In this document: piece after piece, positions 28,362-61,433 of the stretch
How the letters are laid out: every line of letters starts with the position of its first letter
How positions within the stretch are numbered: the stretch's first letter is position 1
NCBI GenBank assembly: GCA_036785325.1
Contig: JAXIVH010000033.1
Coordinates: forward strand, 4,001,040 to 4,065,039
Source: Urophycis tenuis
Taxonomy: Eukaryota > Chordata > Actinopteri > Gadiformes > Phycidae
DNA length: 64,000 nt
Direction of reading: 5' to 3'
Made by a program: the position numbers and the translations under genes
The notes under the pieces: model-generated
Seen by the model: the letters and a program-made list of their open reading frames with translations, nothing else
Database searches by the model: none
What the model was told of the DNA's origin: nothing

Positions 28362-30730
28362 TACAATTGGAGTACTGAGTGCAATTGGAACAGTACATAT
28401 GTTAATATGATGAGCACATAGGGAGAGACACACACACACACTGTGTTGTCCCTTCGCTACACACACACACACAGTGACCAACTTTGATTTTTCGGGGGGG
28501 GGGGGGAAACCAGACGTTTCCATGGCAACAAAACGGGCCACTGTGGATGAGTCAGTGTTTTCTTCCCCGCACCTCAAAGCTCAGTTCCAGTGTGTGACCG
28601 TGTGGACAGATTGAGGAAGAGGAGGCCTGTTCACCCTATACTTGATCCCCGGGACTGCGAGGAACCCCAGAGAGACCACGGGCTGGTGGCAGACTAGGCG
28701 GACGACTGCAGGACCACGCGGGTTCAGGGACTGAGGATTCCTCAGCGCCACCGATGGTCCACTCAGGTCTCGCAAAGCTTCACATGGACGCGAGCGCATG
28801 TCTCCAACACGGGGAGCGATTTGTTGGTTAATCGATACCGCAAAACGTTGTTTCTCACTGCATGCCGCCGGTGGGAGTGATGTTACACAGACACATCCCT
28901 TACGACTCCTAGTGACAAATTGTGTTTTGCTCAAGTGCAGACATATTGAATCAAAAGATGCTAACCTACTTGCGCATGGTAGCATAGTGCTCCCATCCCA
29001 TAATCTCTCCTGTAAGACTAAAGAGAGGCCGATGATAAGCATGGCTACTTCTCCCACCAGAAGTTGCAGCATAGCAGTGGCGTGACCACAAATCCCGATT
29101 CAGACCACAAACAACACAACCGCGATGAACAAACACCAAAGGCAGGCCTATTTCCACAACAAAAAAAAAACAAAAAAAAAGATGTAGTAAAGTACGCAAC
29201 GTTGGCATTTACAACGGATAATAATCCCAGCACAAAGTGCTGCTCTAACATTCAATACAAAGCGGGGCAGTGAATATAGGCTCTCAAGCTCCTTCGCACA
29301 AAACGCTTAACCACTCAATAAGCAGTTGCCACTCCGCTACACGGTCTATGGTTATTCCATAATGGGCCGAGGAGCGGACAGCGGTGAAGTCATTGCCCTT
29401 GTATCTAATGATAGGCCTGGCTGTTTTTGGCGAGGTGCGGCAGGCGCTCCCCTGCCGTGCCAAGCGGCCGGCCCTCTGAACGCGCGGCGGGGAATGGATT
29501 CAGCGCGGGTCCGAATCGATGGGGGGGGGGGGGGCGGAGACGCTGCGCGTTCTAATGGCATCACGTTACGCGCTTGGAGGAAAATGTTAAAATCCATGCC
29601 ACCATGCATCTTTTAAAAAGGCCTTCTGCAGCAGACGCTGCTGTGTCACAGGAAGTTGCGCTATACGGCCAGAGGGGAAAGAACAACTTGTGACTTGGAG
29701 TTGTTCAGAATTGTATGCGGTGGGAATTACAGATACGTAACGGAATCGGCACCACAAGTAAGGGTGTTACTGATTTGTTTAGGCTTGTATCCCTAGGACT
29801 TAAAGGTGAGGTTTGCGCTCTGAGGATAATGGGTTATGTGTGTCTCACATCATTTGCCAAATCCAGGGGCTTATATTATCAACGGCATAATAGAATCATA
29901 GAGCCAAGAGCATTTCAATGGAAAACGGTTTCCTATTCAAAGCAACGACAATAGGTGACTCCTTCTATTCTGGTTGACAAGTAGTTCAACAGGCACTTAG
30001 ATCATTTCTAACAAGGCAGTGTGCTCTTCGTCTGCTGCAGCTCCCAAAAAGTTACACAGCCCACTCAATATCACCCGGTGGCTTGGAGAGTGATTAATGG
30101 CATTAACGGAGTACGGAAAAAATAAAAATATCAAATTGCCAGCATGATTTAAGCGTCCGCTTTGCCATATAAACAACGGAGCGCGTCGGTCTCCCTACCA
30201 TAATACGACTCCGGTTTCATCGCTGCTGGCTGCAGAATGTGACAGCTCAGCAGCCTCTGGGTTGCCATACCAATAAAAATCAATTTATCCGCGGTGGCGA
30301 GTATGAGTTCATCGCATCTGGTCTGGCCAAACGGCTTAGAAACGTCTGGGTCGTCTACTGTCTTCGCTCTGGAGTCGGTGTGTGCACACAACACACATAC
30401 ATCCAACTGTTATGGCCTATGTCACAACAGTTGAAGTAAGCCCATTGGATATAGATTGAAAAGTACAGCACAGTAGACACTTCATTGAAGCCTTGATTAA
30501 CGCTGATGGATGTAGAATTAGGGTCCCCACGTTGATCATTAAATGAACAGCACAGTTCATATCGACTGACTGACTGTCTGATTGATTTGTTGATTGATCA
30601 CGCAGGTTAGACAGACCACCCACCTGCACTTAACCACACGTCATTCATTCAGGAGGCTATCCGACTAAGTTGGCAACCGCTGTTTATTATAAGAGCAAAT
30701 GAAAGCGGAAAGTTTCAACAGGCGCATTAT

Positions 30731-30755
30731 TGTCACGCACAATGTGTGCGTGACA
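30731..30755. other. Perfect 11-bp inverted repeat, 3-nt loop
   Basis: TGTCACGCACA, loop ATG, then the exact reverse complement. Confidence 0.8.
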
Positions 30756-32433
30756 TGCGTGGAGAGACAGCAGCACTCATTCCAGTCCCGTTTCAGGAGT
30801 CAGACATAGACATGCTGAACAGCAGCGGGTTTGCATTGGAATTCAAATTGCAAGCCACATGGACGCATTTATATCCAAGGTCAATGACAGTGAGCTCTGA
30901 AACGGCAGACATACATAGGTATTGACATAAAGGACTATGGCTCATTTGTTTTTCAGTAAAATCGCTGTAATGTTGGTCAAGACACTTGTTTAAGAATAAA
31001 TAAAGACGTGCATCCATACCCCGGCAGGATCTTTGCGTTTACTTCAACCCTCTGGCGGAAACTCTGGCAGAATAAACAGGATGAGTATAACGACGACCAC
31101 ACACTCTCTCACTGATCATCTTTTATGGATCCTCTGGACTCCCGCTACAGCTTCATCGGCGCTCATTTGTGTTTTGTTTTTTTCCGGACAGTGGGACCGA
31201 AGGAGGGGCAGGGGGAGGCTGCGTCAGGGGTTGGTTGCTTGGATACCGCCCAGGAATCTCCTGTGGCAGCTCATAGATCCAAAGGTCCGAGCGTACAGAA
31301 GGCAGTGCCTCTCGCCATGACCAACCAATCACCGCTCGGAAGATTGGTTGGGGAGCGGAGACAGGCGCCGCCCACCGTACGTTCGGATCCTGGGAACTAA
31401 ACTAATGCGTTCTCCTGTCTCACTTCATTCACATCATCCAAAGAAAAAAAAATGCAGGAATTGAACCGCAGACTGAGTGATGCGAGTGTAATTGGTTAAC
31501 TTTGTTTATTGACGTAACAAAACTATTTGACATAAAAATAATTTGTACACGCTGTATAAAAAAAGGAAATACAACAAACCTAGCCCACAAATAAGTTATT
31601 ATAATGTCCCACAAATCTTACTTAGGCCTATAATTCAAGAGTTAAAAAAATATACTAGGTATTAACTATTTGTAATCTTTTTGAATGTGCACTGGCACTT
31701 AAAGGTAGTATACTGTACATAAACAGGATGACAGATGGACCATTCCTTGTTTACCTTCCTGAAGTTAAATGGCAAAAGTCAGGGCTTATTTGACAATAAT
31801 ATGTTATATTATAGTTTTGATTCTGGCACCGTATTTCATTTTCCATCATTCATGTAGTGTATCTGGGGTACATTGCCTCAATTTCCTCTCAAATCAAGGC
31901 AGCACAGGCGTGATTGTACCAGCTCTGGTGCAAATGTAACTATAAAATAAATATACTAGAACTTACAAAGTACAATAACAAAATGGTAGTGCAAAAAAAC
32001 ACACAAAAAAACGTTTTTCTTGACAAAAGATTCACAATGACGACATCCAAACAAACCATTAGGCCTACATTGCTCTAAAATAACAAACACCATTCATGAC
32101 GTGATGACTTGTCAGAGGAATAAGGGATAACATTGAATAATTACATTCATAATCCAGACTTGTTGAACAAACTGTTGATCAGCGTCTAACAGCCTAAAAG
32201 GGTTGGCGACATACTGATATTTTTTCTACACCAGCGCATCACTTTTGGACACAGTAGATGCCCAACTTTTTATTGTGTAAAATTAATTCAATTTACAATG
32301 CTTTGACCTGAGTACACAACCATTCACATCCTGCTATTCTGAACAGAATAGTGATGCACCTATAGACAGTGCTTCTGTTTAGTGATGGTCCTTAAAGAAT
32401 GACAACGTTCCAAGATTGGCTCTTAAAAAACTT

Positions 32434-32464
<31 letters not shown>

Positions 32465-32497
32465 GGTACAACTCCCTCCTCTTTTCCTTTGAGCCAA

Positions 32498-34504
32498 TCA
32501 CAGAGTGAGTTCCTCTATTTCATCGTCGAATGAGGCGACGGCGCGCACGGCGGGCCTGCTCTCCGCCACGTGCAGCGCGGCCCGGACGCCGGCCGGCGCC
32601 GCGCCGAAGAGCGTCTCCCTCCGTGGGCGGGGGTCGCTGTTGAGCGGCGCCATTCGATTGGACGAGCCGGAGGCGGAGGCGGGTCCGGGGGGCGTGGCCG
32701 GCGTCCCGAACAGCCGCTCCATCAGGCTGACGGAGGTCCCACCCTCGCTGCTGCTCCCGGCGCTTCCGTGCCTCTCCTCGTCTCCCTCGCGGCGAGGGGG
32801 AGGCGACGGGAAGGCGGCGGAGCCCGAGCCGCGTGCGGGGGGGCGCCCGATGGTGGGGGCGTAGCTGCCGAAGGTCAAGTCGTCCAGGTCCGAGAGCTGG
32901 GGCCGCAGCGGCGGCGCCCTCCGCCCCGCCGCCACGCCCTCCGCGCTCTTCCTGGCCCGGTCCCCGCCGCCCACGGCGCCGTGCAGCACGCCCGCCGGCG
33001 CCTCCGGTTCCGTGAGGCCGAAGATGGCGGAGGCGTTGAGGCTGTGGGGAGGGTCCGGCCCTGAGGCGGCGTGGTGGTGGTGCTGGGGGCGGGGCTCTCG
33101 CTCGGAGAACGCGGGGTCCGGGGGCGGGGCCTCCTCCTGCAGGTCGATCTCCCGCAGCTTGGCGAGCAGCTGGTCCTTCCTGCGGCGCTCCTCGTCGGCG
33201 TCCTCCCGGTTCCACCGGCTGCCTCCCGCCTCCTCCCTGCCCGCCTCCTGCTTCTCCTCCCGAGGCGAGCCCCTCCTCTGCCTCCTCTCCTCCAGCTTGT
33301 GGTTGAGCGGGCGGCTGGCCGGCTCTCTCCTCTCCTCTTTCTCCCATCCTGTGGAAGGAGCGTGTTGGGATCCTGAAAGTGTGCTTATTCTGTGATGGTT
33401 TCGCAAAAAAAAAACAGGGCATGGAGCTGTGGCGCCCCCGTGTGGTCGAACCAGCCTTTTACAAAAGAAACACAACAGTTGAGGCCCCAAAAAGAGTATT
33501 ATTGCAAAAACGGTTTACCCTCTTCCCATCTCTTTGGCTTCAGCTCTGGTCCGTTTGAAAACAGTTTCTGTGGTCGTTTCTCCACCTCCTCCTCCTCCTC
33601 CCTCGCTCCATCCCTGGCCATCTCTCTCTCCCGCTCGTCTTCCTCCCTCCTCTCGAGGCTTCGCTCCTGCCACCCGCCGTCTTTGTGGGAGTCCTGTAAG
33701 GGGGAGAGGACGGAGAGGGAGGGAGGGAGAGGGTCAGCCGTGGGGGGCGGGGGGGAAGATTTCCACGTGGACGCTGGGAGCTGGAAGCCGGCAGGCGGGC
33801 CGGTTACCTTGAGCGACAGGTAGTCGTCGGCCGCGTGGGTGGCGTACTCGTCGCCGTTGACGACGGCCGCCGGGGGAGGCGTGGGGAACCCGGGGCTCGG
33901 GGGCGTGTCTCCGGTCTGCACCGCCTTGCTGCTGCTGGGGGCTGCCATGTTGGGGGGGGGGGGGGGGGGGGACGACAGGTTGTAATTCAGAGGGGTTCTC
34001 GTCATTTTACGGGGGTCAGGTTGTAAGTGAAGTGAAGTGTAGCGGGTACATTTGTACCGTACGACAGGATTGTGCGCAGACACAGTGCTTAGACAGAGCC
34101 GTACATACAGGTTCTCACTTTTTCACCGATCTGACTTTAAGAGCTCGCATTTAACTTAATTTAATCTAATCTTGTCTAGGTTAATCTATTTATTGTTTAT
34201 CGACTATAGTCACTCATCTATCCCCTTGTACTGCTGGTCACTGTGAATTTCTCCTAAGGGGGATTAATAAAGGAATACCTTATCTTATCTTACCTTTGCT
34301 CTTCGCTCCGAGCTCCGACGCGTCTCTGCGCGCGGTGGCTTTGGACACGCGGTTGGCGTATATGTTCATGGTGTCCAGCTCCCTCTCCTTCTCCTGAGCG
34401 GCGAGGGACACGACAGCGCATCAGAGTTGTTCAAGTGACGCCGGGACCCCCTCTCACCAGGGGGGCACCGTTCAGGCAGGCGCGTGTGTGTGTGTGTGTG
34501 TCTG

Positions 34505-34536
<32 letters not shown>

Positions 34537-37008
34537 TGCGTGTGTGTGCGTGTGTGCGTGCGTGCTTGCGTGTGTGTGCGTGTGTGTGCGTGTGTGCATG
34601 TGTGTGTGTGTGCGTGCGTGCGTGCGCGTGCGTGCGTGCATGTGTGTGTGTGTGTGCGTGCGTGCGTGTGTGTGCGTGTGCATGCGTGCGTGCGTGTGTG
34701 TGCGTGCGTGTGCGTGCGTGCGTGCGTGCGTGCGTGTGCGTGCGTGTGCGTGAGCGTGTGTGTGTGTGTGTGTGTGCGTGTGTGTGCGTGTACCTTTAGC
34801 TTAGCGCTCAGCCTTCCCAGCTCCTCCTGCAGGGGCTTCATCTCTTCCTGTACAGCGACGGTCTTCTTCCTCTCGGCGGCCAGCTGCCGCTGGTAGCTGC
34901 TGTTGCTCAGCTCCAGGCCGCGCTCCAGCTCCTGCGAGGTCACACACACACCAGACCTGTTGGATCCTGGGCGCACGCTGACCTCCTCAACATGCTATGG
35001 TTAGATTCAGCGTGTCGGTGTCACTTCTCTCCAACTGCCCTAAATTGTCTGGAATGACGATGTCTCCGTAACCCGAGCTATGCAAGCGGTCACGTAAACG
35101 TGGGGATTTACTGTTAATCCCTCAAAATGGCCAGAACTCTGCGACTTTGCCTAACCGTTGCCGAGCCATATATGTGTGTGTGTGTGTGTATAATGCTGGA
35201 TCCACGCACACTATATAGTACAGACCCAGGTGACCTGGAGCCATAGACATGATGGCTCCATAGACATGATGTAGATCTGGCTCCCCTTGGGACCCAGCTG
35301 CCCCCTGAGCCACAGACATCCCCTGGATCACCTTGATCCTGCGCTGGGCCTCCTGCCCCAGGGTCTTCTCCTGCTCCAGCAGGCGGCTGAGCTCCTCGCG
35401 GGGCCCCAGCTCCTGCTTCTCCGCCAGCCGGCGGAGCCGCGCCTCGGCGGCCTGGCTCCTCTGCAGGCGCTCCTCGCCGTCCTTCAGCCGGCGCTCCGCC
35501 GCCCGCTCGCGCTCCTGCGCCCGCCGCAGCCTCTCGCGCAGCGCCGCCGTCTCGTTGGCGTGGCGCCCCAGCAGCTGGGCGATCTCGCTCTCCGTGTCGT
35601 CGTAGCGATGCAGCGCCTTCTCCTGGCGCACCTGGAGCTGGACGGGGTAAAAGGGGGGCGGGGCCAGGGGCGGCCAGGAGGGGGACGGGGTTACAACCGG
35701 TCAGCCGCGGCCTACTGGTTAGGGCTTCAGACTTGTAACCGCAGGGTTGCCGGTTCGAACCCCGACCAGTACGAACGGCTGAAGTGCCTGTGAGCAAGGC
35801 ACCTAACCCCTCACTGCTCCCCGAGCGCCGCTGTTGGCAGCTCACTGCCTCGGGATAAGTGTGTGTTTCAACTCACTGTGTGCCTCACCATCACTGTGTG
35901 CTGAGTGTATTTCCACTAATTCACGATTGGGTTAAATGCAGACACCTAATTTCCCTCACGGGATCAAAAGAGTAATTCTTCTTCTTCTTCTTCTAGAAGG
36001 TCCGGCGAACACCTCGTCCTAGCCTACCAGAGAACCGGGCCTCAAAATGTGAAACGTTTTTTTTTTTTTTAATCTATCTGCCGGTGATGGATAGATTTGC
36101 GGCAGAGCAGCGTGAACGGGCCCCCCTCAGGCCCCGTGCCCCCCGCCCCCGCCGGTACACGTGGCGCGCCCTTACCTGCCGCAGCACGCGGTTCTCCTTC
36201 TGCAGCTCGTCGGTGCGCAGCTGCAGCTCGGCCAGTGCGTTGCGCAGCTCGTTGATCTTCAGCAGCCGCGCGGACAGCATGCGCTTGGTGACCAGGTCCA
36301 GGTCCCGGGGGGCCGCGGGCTCCTTGCTCTGCAGGGAGCGGCCCCCGCCCCCCCCGGCGCGGTGCTGCGGTCGGGACAGAGAGGGAGGGCCTCCGTGGCG
36401 CTGGGGGCGTGTCACTCCGCGGTGAACTCCGCCTCCTGCTGGGGCGAGGGAAGCGGGAGGGTCGTGGTGACGTAGACAGGACTCGCATTTGAATTTCGGA
36501 TGGATAAGGAGCAGGTGGGGGCTAGGCATCAAGTTCACAGTTTTTAAATTGTTTCATATGAACGGAGCAACGCTGCCATCTACCGGGGGGTCAAAGGAAC
36601 TACAACAACACTCTCCACCCACCTGTCTTGCGGAACGGACTGGCGGGTAGAACGCCGTTGGTGCGCGGGCCTCGCGGCGAGGCGCGCGACGGCAGTGCGC
36701 GACGGCGTGCGCGACCCGGAGCGCGGCGAGAGCGAGCGGCCCGAGGAGCGAGACTCGTCGTAGTCGTCGGAGTAGAGCGAACTGCCGGCGCTGCCGCGCC
36801 CCTCCCCGTCCGACGCCACGTCGCGGTCCGGATCGTGGTCCCAGATCCGGGTCTTGGACCGGTCCTGGCTGCGCTCGCGGACGCGGAGGTGCGCGGGCGG
36901 CGGGGAGTCTTTTCCTCGGCTCCGGACGGACAGGCGGCCCGGGTCGGAGTTCCGGTTGTCGCCGTGGTCACCGGCGTTGGTTTCCGACTCCATGGGGTCG
37001 CTTGTCAT
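32498..37008 (-). CDS. lca5: Lebercilin (ciliary protein), eight coding exons
   Basis: Lebercilin sits at the ciliary base and axoneme and works with intraflagellar transport; human LCA5 mutations cause Leber congenital amaurosis. Minus-strand coding exons: about 36623-37008, 36176-36364, 35332-35637, 34794-34931, 34294-34393, 33808-33941, 33519-33693, 32498-33348. The lebercilin coiled coil spans exons 2-5 (LDLVTKRMLSARLLKINEL, RQEKAL, EKERELD-NIYANR). The C-terminal exon has LLAKLREIDL, LTFGSYAP, LMERLFG and ends DDEIEEL-TL, each matching LCA5. Exon 1 is rich in Arg/Ser/Asp. The strong donor at 36623 leaves a phase that does not fit exon 2; a weaker donor four bases on (exon end 36619) restores it and gives 760 residues (human about 697). 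A 5' UTR intron is implied by an acceptor at 37021. It is head-to-head with SH3BGRL2, as in human. Confidence 0.93.
34480..34792. repeat. (TG)n/(TGCG)n microsatellite abutting the LCA5 exon 4 donor
   Basis: About 310 bp of alternating TG and CG words. On the transcribed strand it starts right after the first intronic bases (AAG|GTACACGCACAC), so the 5' splice site merges into the CA repeat. Confidence 0.95.
35703..35994 (+). mobile_element. tRNA-derived SINE with (CTT)n tail in LCA5 intron 2
   Basis: The head has a box A-like GGCCTACTGGTTAGGG and box B GGTTCGAAC (35752-35760). The body has CCTAACCCCTCACTGC, and the tail reads TTTCCCTCACGGGATCAAAA followed by CTT units. It is the same family as 26124-26420. 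The two copies are inserted in opposite orientations. Confidence 0.85.
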
Positions 37009-37020
37009 GAGCTCGCCACG

Positions 37021-37317
37021 CTGAGGGGAGGGAGGCCACAGGGAGACGTGATTACTAAGGGTCAGCACCCAGAACCACAGCCCAAGAACCAGTCACAGAA
37101 CCATTAAAGACTCCCAAATGAGAGCCTTTAACACAAACCAACCTATCAAATAAGAAATAAATAAAACTACGTTAGGCCTCACAACCAACAACAAGGCAAG
37201 TCATATTTACCACCATATGTCTTTGTTATTTATTAAGCCACCGGTCAGCCAATAAGCCACGACACGTTCACCATGGTGAATGTTTTCTGTGAGACAGCAT
37301 GCGCTGTGACACGGCTG

Positions 37318-37352
<35 letters not shown>

Positions 37353-39474
37353 TGCTGCTGCTTCACTGCGCCATTACACAAGTGGCAACCTTGTACAACT
37401 ATGTTCTCCTGTTGACAAACAAAACATGTCTGCCACAACAAAACAACGAAACAGTAGCCTATAGGAATAGCCTACGGAGATATCTTTATCATCTAAATCA
37501 GAAGGCTATTTAGTCTTTTGTAGTAGTTGTTGTTTTTTTGCAAGAGATTCTTAAGTGTATCAAGTGTCCTGGTCACGTAATCGACCACAGACAAAGGGAA
37601 AGCACTTGATATCACTGTGCCCATGACAACAGTGATAAACACAGACAACACCGCCAAAGATGGTGCGTCAAATAAAGAGGGTGGACAAGCGCATCTATGC
37701 ATTCCGGGTTATGATTGTATAGCCAGAGCATCCCACACAATAGGTGGGAAAATACGAGTTAACTACACACTTCTCCCTCACACACACACACAGTATGCAA
37801 AATGTAACAGGGCACATGTAAGCATGTCAGATACTAAGGAAAACAAGTGTGTGACATAACGGCCTCCTAACGCATGACATGCTGAATCTGCACACAACAT
37901 GCACACTGTCCATGCACATGCAATCATTAAGCACCTCAGGGGAAATGGACCAACCGCAAACCGATCTGATTGGGTGATTTCTTAACTTACACAGTCAAAA
38001 AAAACCTATAGCCTTTGACGTCATCGTCTTCTCCATCCTCATCTCAATTTTCAATCTTTTAGTACAAATGAAAACAGGTCAACTCGTCTGACGTCAGCCA
38101 TCAGGAGGCTAGTGTTGGTCTGGTCCTGTCTGTAGCAGGGGGAGTGACGTGCAACATTTGGTCATGTCATTCACAGGCACATTCCAACTCAATTGGGTCC
38201 GAGTTCAGCCCAAACACACACTCTGGGAAGAACGCCAAGGTCCCCAAGCATTCAATAACACTTCTCTACCAGCAGCCAAACAAGGCGTGCGGCTACTTAG
38301 CCAACTAGCTGAGATTAAGGCTAGCTGGTTCACTGACATGCTAGCTGGACGACAGGCAGGCACATCTTTGACTCGTGTTAACTCGTAGTTATAACGTCGT
38401 AGAGGCAGTGTGTGTCCGTGTGCCATGCATCTACTCGTACACAGCTTGCTTCCTCAAGCATTCCACTAACAACACGCTGCGCTCCCATCACGACCCTTCG
38501 ATTGAATTAGCCCAGGAAGCTAAAAGGCTAACCTCGTTCGCTTGTACACCTCAAATCGTGCCCATAAAACAGCCACAACTCTTACGTGAAAACAAAAAAA
38601 CTGACGAAAACCAGTCTATCGACGCAGAAAGTTACCAAACCCACCGGAATTTCCCTCGATGACCGGGCGACGAGGTGTTAGATCGGTGTTTGTTCACTCC
38701 GGATCATCTGCTCCTGACAGTCCCATCGCCGACGCTGCACCATGGCAACCACGGAATGTACCAAATCATTGGCGGTTCCACTTCTGTCCGCGGGTGGCGC
38801 TGTGGTCCATTTAGTGTCGAGTCCATGTATATAGTTTGTTGAACGTTTCGTTAGAATATCACCGATACTCACTATTATTACAAAATAATAACATGGAAGG
38901 TCAGTGGCCCGGCAAACATTATTACTTTTTTTATCACACTCTTTCTTCCAAAGGTAACACCTTAGTTCCACTCCTTCACAATAAAAGCCCCGGACATACT
39001 CCACATCACCCTGCCTTCTCTCAACCGTGACTTAAATAAAATAGCTTAGAGAAAGATGTGTGAAAACGAGAGTAAGTCGACAAGGATTCGTTTGCTTCCC
39101 AATTAACGTTTCCCCGATCCGCGTCACACATCCACACGCTATATCGATCACAAGGATCGGGGCGTTCACTGGTACGGCCCGTTCCTGGTGCCTGGCTGTG
39201 GGTGTAGGCTAACGATGGTACAGTCGCCTCTGGAGGTCGTGACGCTGGAAGCCCCGCTGGGGGAGCGTGAGCGCTCTGGAGACGCGCCGTGCGTTATTAT
39301 GGCACACTGCGCGCTTGGAGGCGCGCGTTTTTTCCCTCTACCTACCCCGTTTCCGTTCCGAGGCGACTTTTACTTTATTTTTTTATAAGACTCTGTACGG
39401 CGAAAAGTCAGAGGAATAGCCTGTTGGCTATTTATAATCGTTTGTTACGCCGGGATAGCTTATAGAAGATTAAA
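37021..39474. other. Head-to-head promoter region of LCA5 and SH3BGRL2
   Basis: About 2.45 kb separates the two start codons' exons, and the genes diverge from it. The LCA5 5' UTR exon must lie here, upstream of the acceptor at 37021. The sequence just before the SH3BGRL2 start includes a GC-richer stretch at about 39120-39370. A CA repeat lies at 37319-37349. No other coding sequence recognised. Confidence 0.6.
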
Positions 39475-46191
<6,717 letters not shown>

Positions 46192-46570
46192 GCCACAGCA
46201 GCCCCCCCACCACCTGAAGAGGAGGAGGAGGATCGATGATCACCGCCCACCCACCGCCCCCCCATCCAGCATCACTTCCTGCTCTCAGATCAGCTCCAAG
46301 CGGGGGAGGACGTGAGGATGTTGGCTGCTGGCCAAGGTGCCCCCCCTGACCTACCAGCTGGAGGTCTCTGACCTCTCAGGAACCCTGCCAGGAACCGTTA
46401 TCCCAACAGTGGCAGGATGAACTATTGCGCATGGTGTCGTTTAGCCCTTATCGTTGTTCGGCCTGACATCGCCGCCGTCGCCCACTGTGTGCTGTGGGAC
46501 ATCAGATGTGGTTCTGTGGCTCTGTGCCTAGGGTAATGTTGGGCAACAGCCTTGAGATCAAAGGCATGCC

Positions 46571-46571
46571 T

Positions 46572-46642
<71 letters not shown>
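46571..46642. repeat. (TG)n-(GA)n compound microsatellite
   Basis: Lies in the presumed SH3BGRL2 3' UTR. Confidence 0.95.
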
Positions 46643-46645
<3 letters not shown>

Positions 46646-47001
46646 TGAGTCCTTGGAAACAGCTCTGTGTTGTTGTTTATACAATGTCCGTCTTTCGATA
46701 CGCGGTTCAAGAGGCCACGACGTTGTTTGCGCGGCATCAAGTGGAGGAGACGCCTGTCGATTAAACTCACACGGCCAATCCACATCCAAGCTCGTTACTT
46801 TCGACACAAGTGGGCGGGAGCGACGCTGCACAGCTGTCTCGGAGGGATCAACCTCAACAATGTTTCTTAAATGAACTCCGGGCACTTTGGGTTCCTTTTT
46901 GAACCCAGTGTGTTTCACTCCATTGGTCGGTCCCTCGCCGCCTCGCGCTCCTGTGCCCTTTCTGCTCCTTCTCATCCTGACTCACCTCATTCTTCCTGCC
47001 T

Positions 47002-47007
47002 ATTAAA
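47002..47007 (+). terminator. Candidate polyadenylation signal ATTAAA of SH3BGRL2
   Basis: First AATAAA-like hexamer in a sensible position after the SH3BGRL2 stop (about 810 bp). Weak evidence. Confidence 0.35.
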
Positions 47008-47459
47008 TTATCATGGGTCCATGGTCAGACGAGTGCTGAGGTTTGCACATGCTCAGTGATGTGAGCGCCATGTTGTGATGCCACTGCCAAAATGGTGAAT
47101 CACACACACACACACACACACTTGTTTAAGTAATGTCTAAATATTTAATGGCATGTTGTATAACTACTAATGGCTGATATTCTATAACGACATATATGGC
47201 TTGTATTCAGCATCCATTCAGTGCTATTACATTCATGCAAATGTGAAGCTTGATTATCAAAGCTCATTGTAGTTGGTTGTTTGTTGATTCGTTTATATTA
47301 AAATTTTGCCTTGAATCACTGTGTCCTTTATAATACTTAGTTGCAATAATGATGGATTTGAAAAATCAGTCTTGTCTACAATGGCATAAAACAAGTACAC
47401 ATTTGTTTTACTGTTTTCAGAGTATGATAATTGATAAAGGGTAGCTAAAAGTTATGACA

Positions 47460-47680
47460 CAAAACTTTTTCACTCATGTCATGAACCTTGGTGTTCAGCA
47501 AGACTACTTTAGGGAGCAGGAACGATCCAGAAGCATAATCCTCACGAATAATACTCACTTGATTGAATAACATATTTAGACTAGAACTAGAAACTACAAA
47601 CGTTAATGTAAAAGTATTTTTGGTTTGCAGAAATGTACAAATAGCTATGTTTTCGTATGGCACCTATGGGTTGTTTATTT
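47460..47680 (+). repeat. Dispersed repeat, copy 1
   Basis: Shares text with 53054-53381 in the same orientation: the CTACTTTAGG-AGCAGGA region and the TTTAGACTAGAACTAGAAAC region. Copy 2 has about 130 extra bases between the two blocks. Confidence 0.85.
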
Positions 47681-48535
47681 CATTATCATATTTATTTATT
47701 TAATTGCCATATTTACTAATGTATTTATTCAATAGTCCCTTCATGGCGTTCAATAGTTTGGAGGTCAAACTTGTTTGCTGCTGGTGTAATGTGCTGGGAA
47801 CCCCTTTCTTTCACATTGGAATACTTTGTTCACATTCAAATCACACAAATATAGCACGTGATAGAACTGCAAGTCTACGTGTAACGCTGCGTTCCACGCC
47901 ACTCGGAGCATGGGAAGCTCAGCCGTCGACTCATGTAAACTCAAGTCCACCTCGAGCTCTGAGTTGTCTTGAACGCGGTATGAATCTTCAAGTCTTCGTC
48001 CAATGGAGAAGTTGGATGAAATTACTACAAACAGTGAATACGTCCAAGTTTTCTTTCGCCAATCTGTGTAAATATTGCCTTAAATTCTTTATTCCCCTTC
48101 TTTAATGATTGATCCAAAAGTCAACAGGCATCCCAAGTCCAAAGGCCATTTTTGTCATTTCATCTATGTCTCCTATAGAGGGATGATCATTTGGTCTTTT
48201 TGTGTTTCCAGACTGTTGCACTTCAGTAGACTTTAGTATCCTGGGTTTTTCCTGCTGTTTAGGAGCTCCTCCGATTGGGTGTATTTAGAAGGTAATACAT
48301 CTCACTCATCATCTTACCAAATGGGTGAAAATGTGAAATTTGCTTATAATAGTTTTTTTTCCCCCAATATTGCCACAGTAGCACTTGAGGATATAATCTA
48401 GTCAGTATTGTTATAAGGTGTTACTGTTTGTGCAAAAAGTACGAGCACCTACATATGGAAACCTGTGAATGTATTTTGATTCTATTCTAGAGTATTAACA
48501 GGAGTCTCTCTACTCTGAGGGCTGACCTGTCTACT

Positions 48536-61433
<12,898 letters not shown>

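Larger units (their letters stand above)
28037..32497. other. Intergenic region between FAM167A and LCA5
   Basis: The two genes are on the same strand. No coding exon recognised; a 163-codon minus-strand frame at 28581-29072 has no family resemblance. The FAM167A promoter should lie in the right-hand vicinity of 27928. The left-hand part of the LCA5 3' UTR occupies the area just below 32498; a TTTATT at 32269-32274 gives AATAAA on the minus strand and is a candidate polyadenylation signal. Confidence 0.5.
46192..48535. other. SH3BGRL2 3' UTR and spacer to the SRCR receptor gene
   Basis: Holds the SH3BGRL2 3' UTR, one copy of a dispersed repeat (47460-47680) and a short MITE-like segment at about 47885-47975. 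The proximal promoter of the receptor gene should be at the right edge. No coding exon recognised. Confidence 0.5.

Noticed and set aside
28581..29072. 163-codon open frame on the minus strand
   Set aside because: No recognisable motif, no splice or start support, and unremarkable composition; treated as chance.
32833..33376. Several Arg/Pro/Gly-rich plus-strand frames
   Set aside because: Antisense shadows of the GC-rich LCA5 last exon.
35703..35780. tRNA gene
   Set aside because: Box A and box B are present but the sequence continues into a SINE body and tail and recurs at 26124-26420; the cloverleaf is incomplete.
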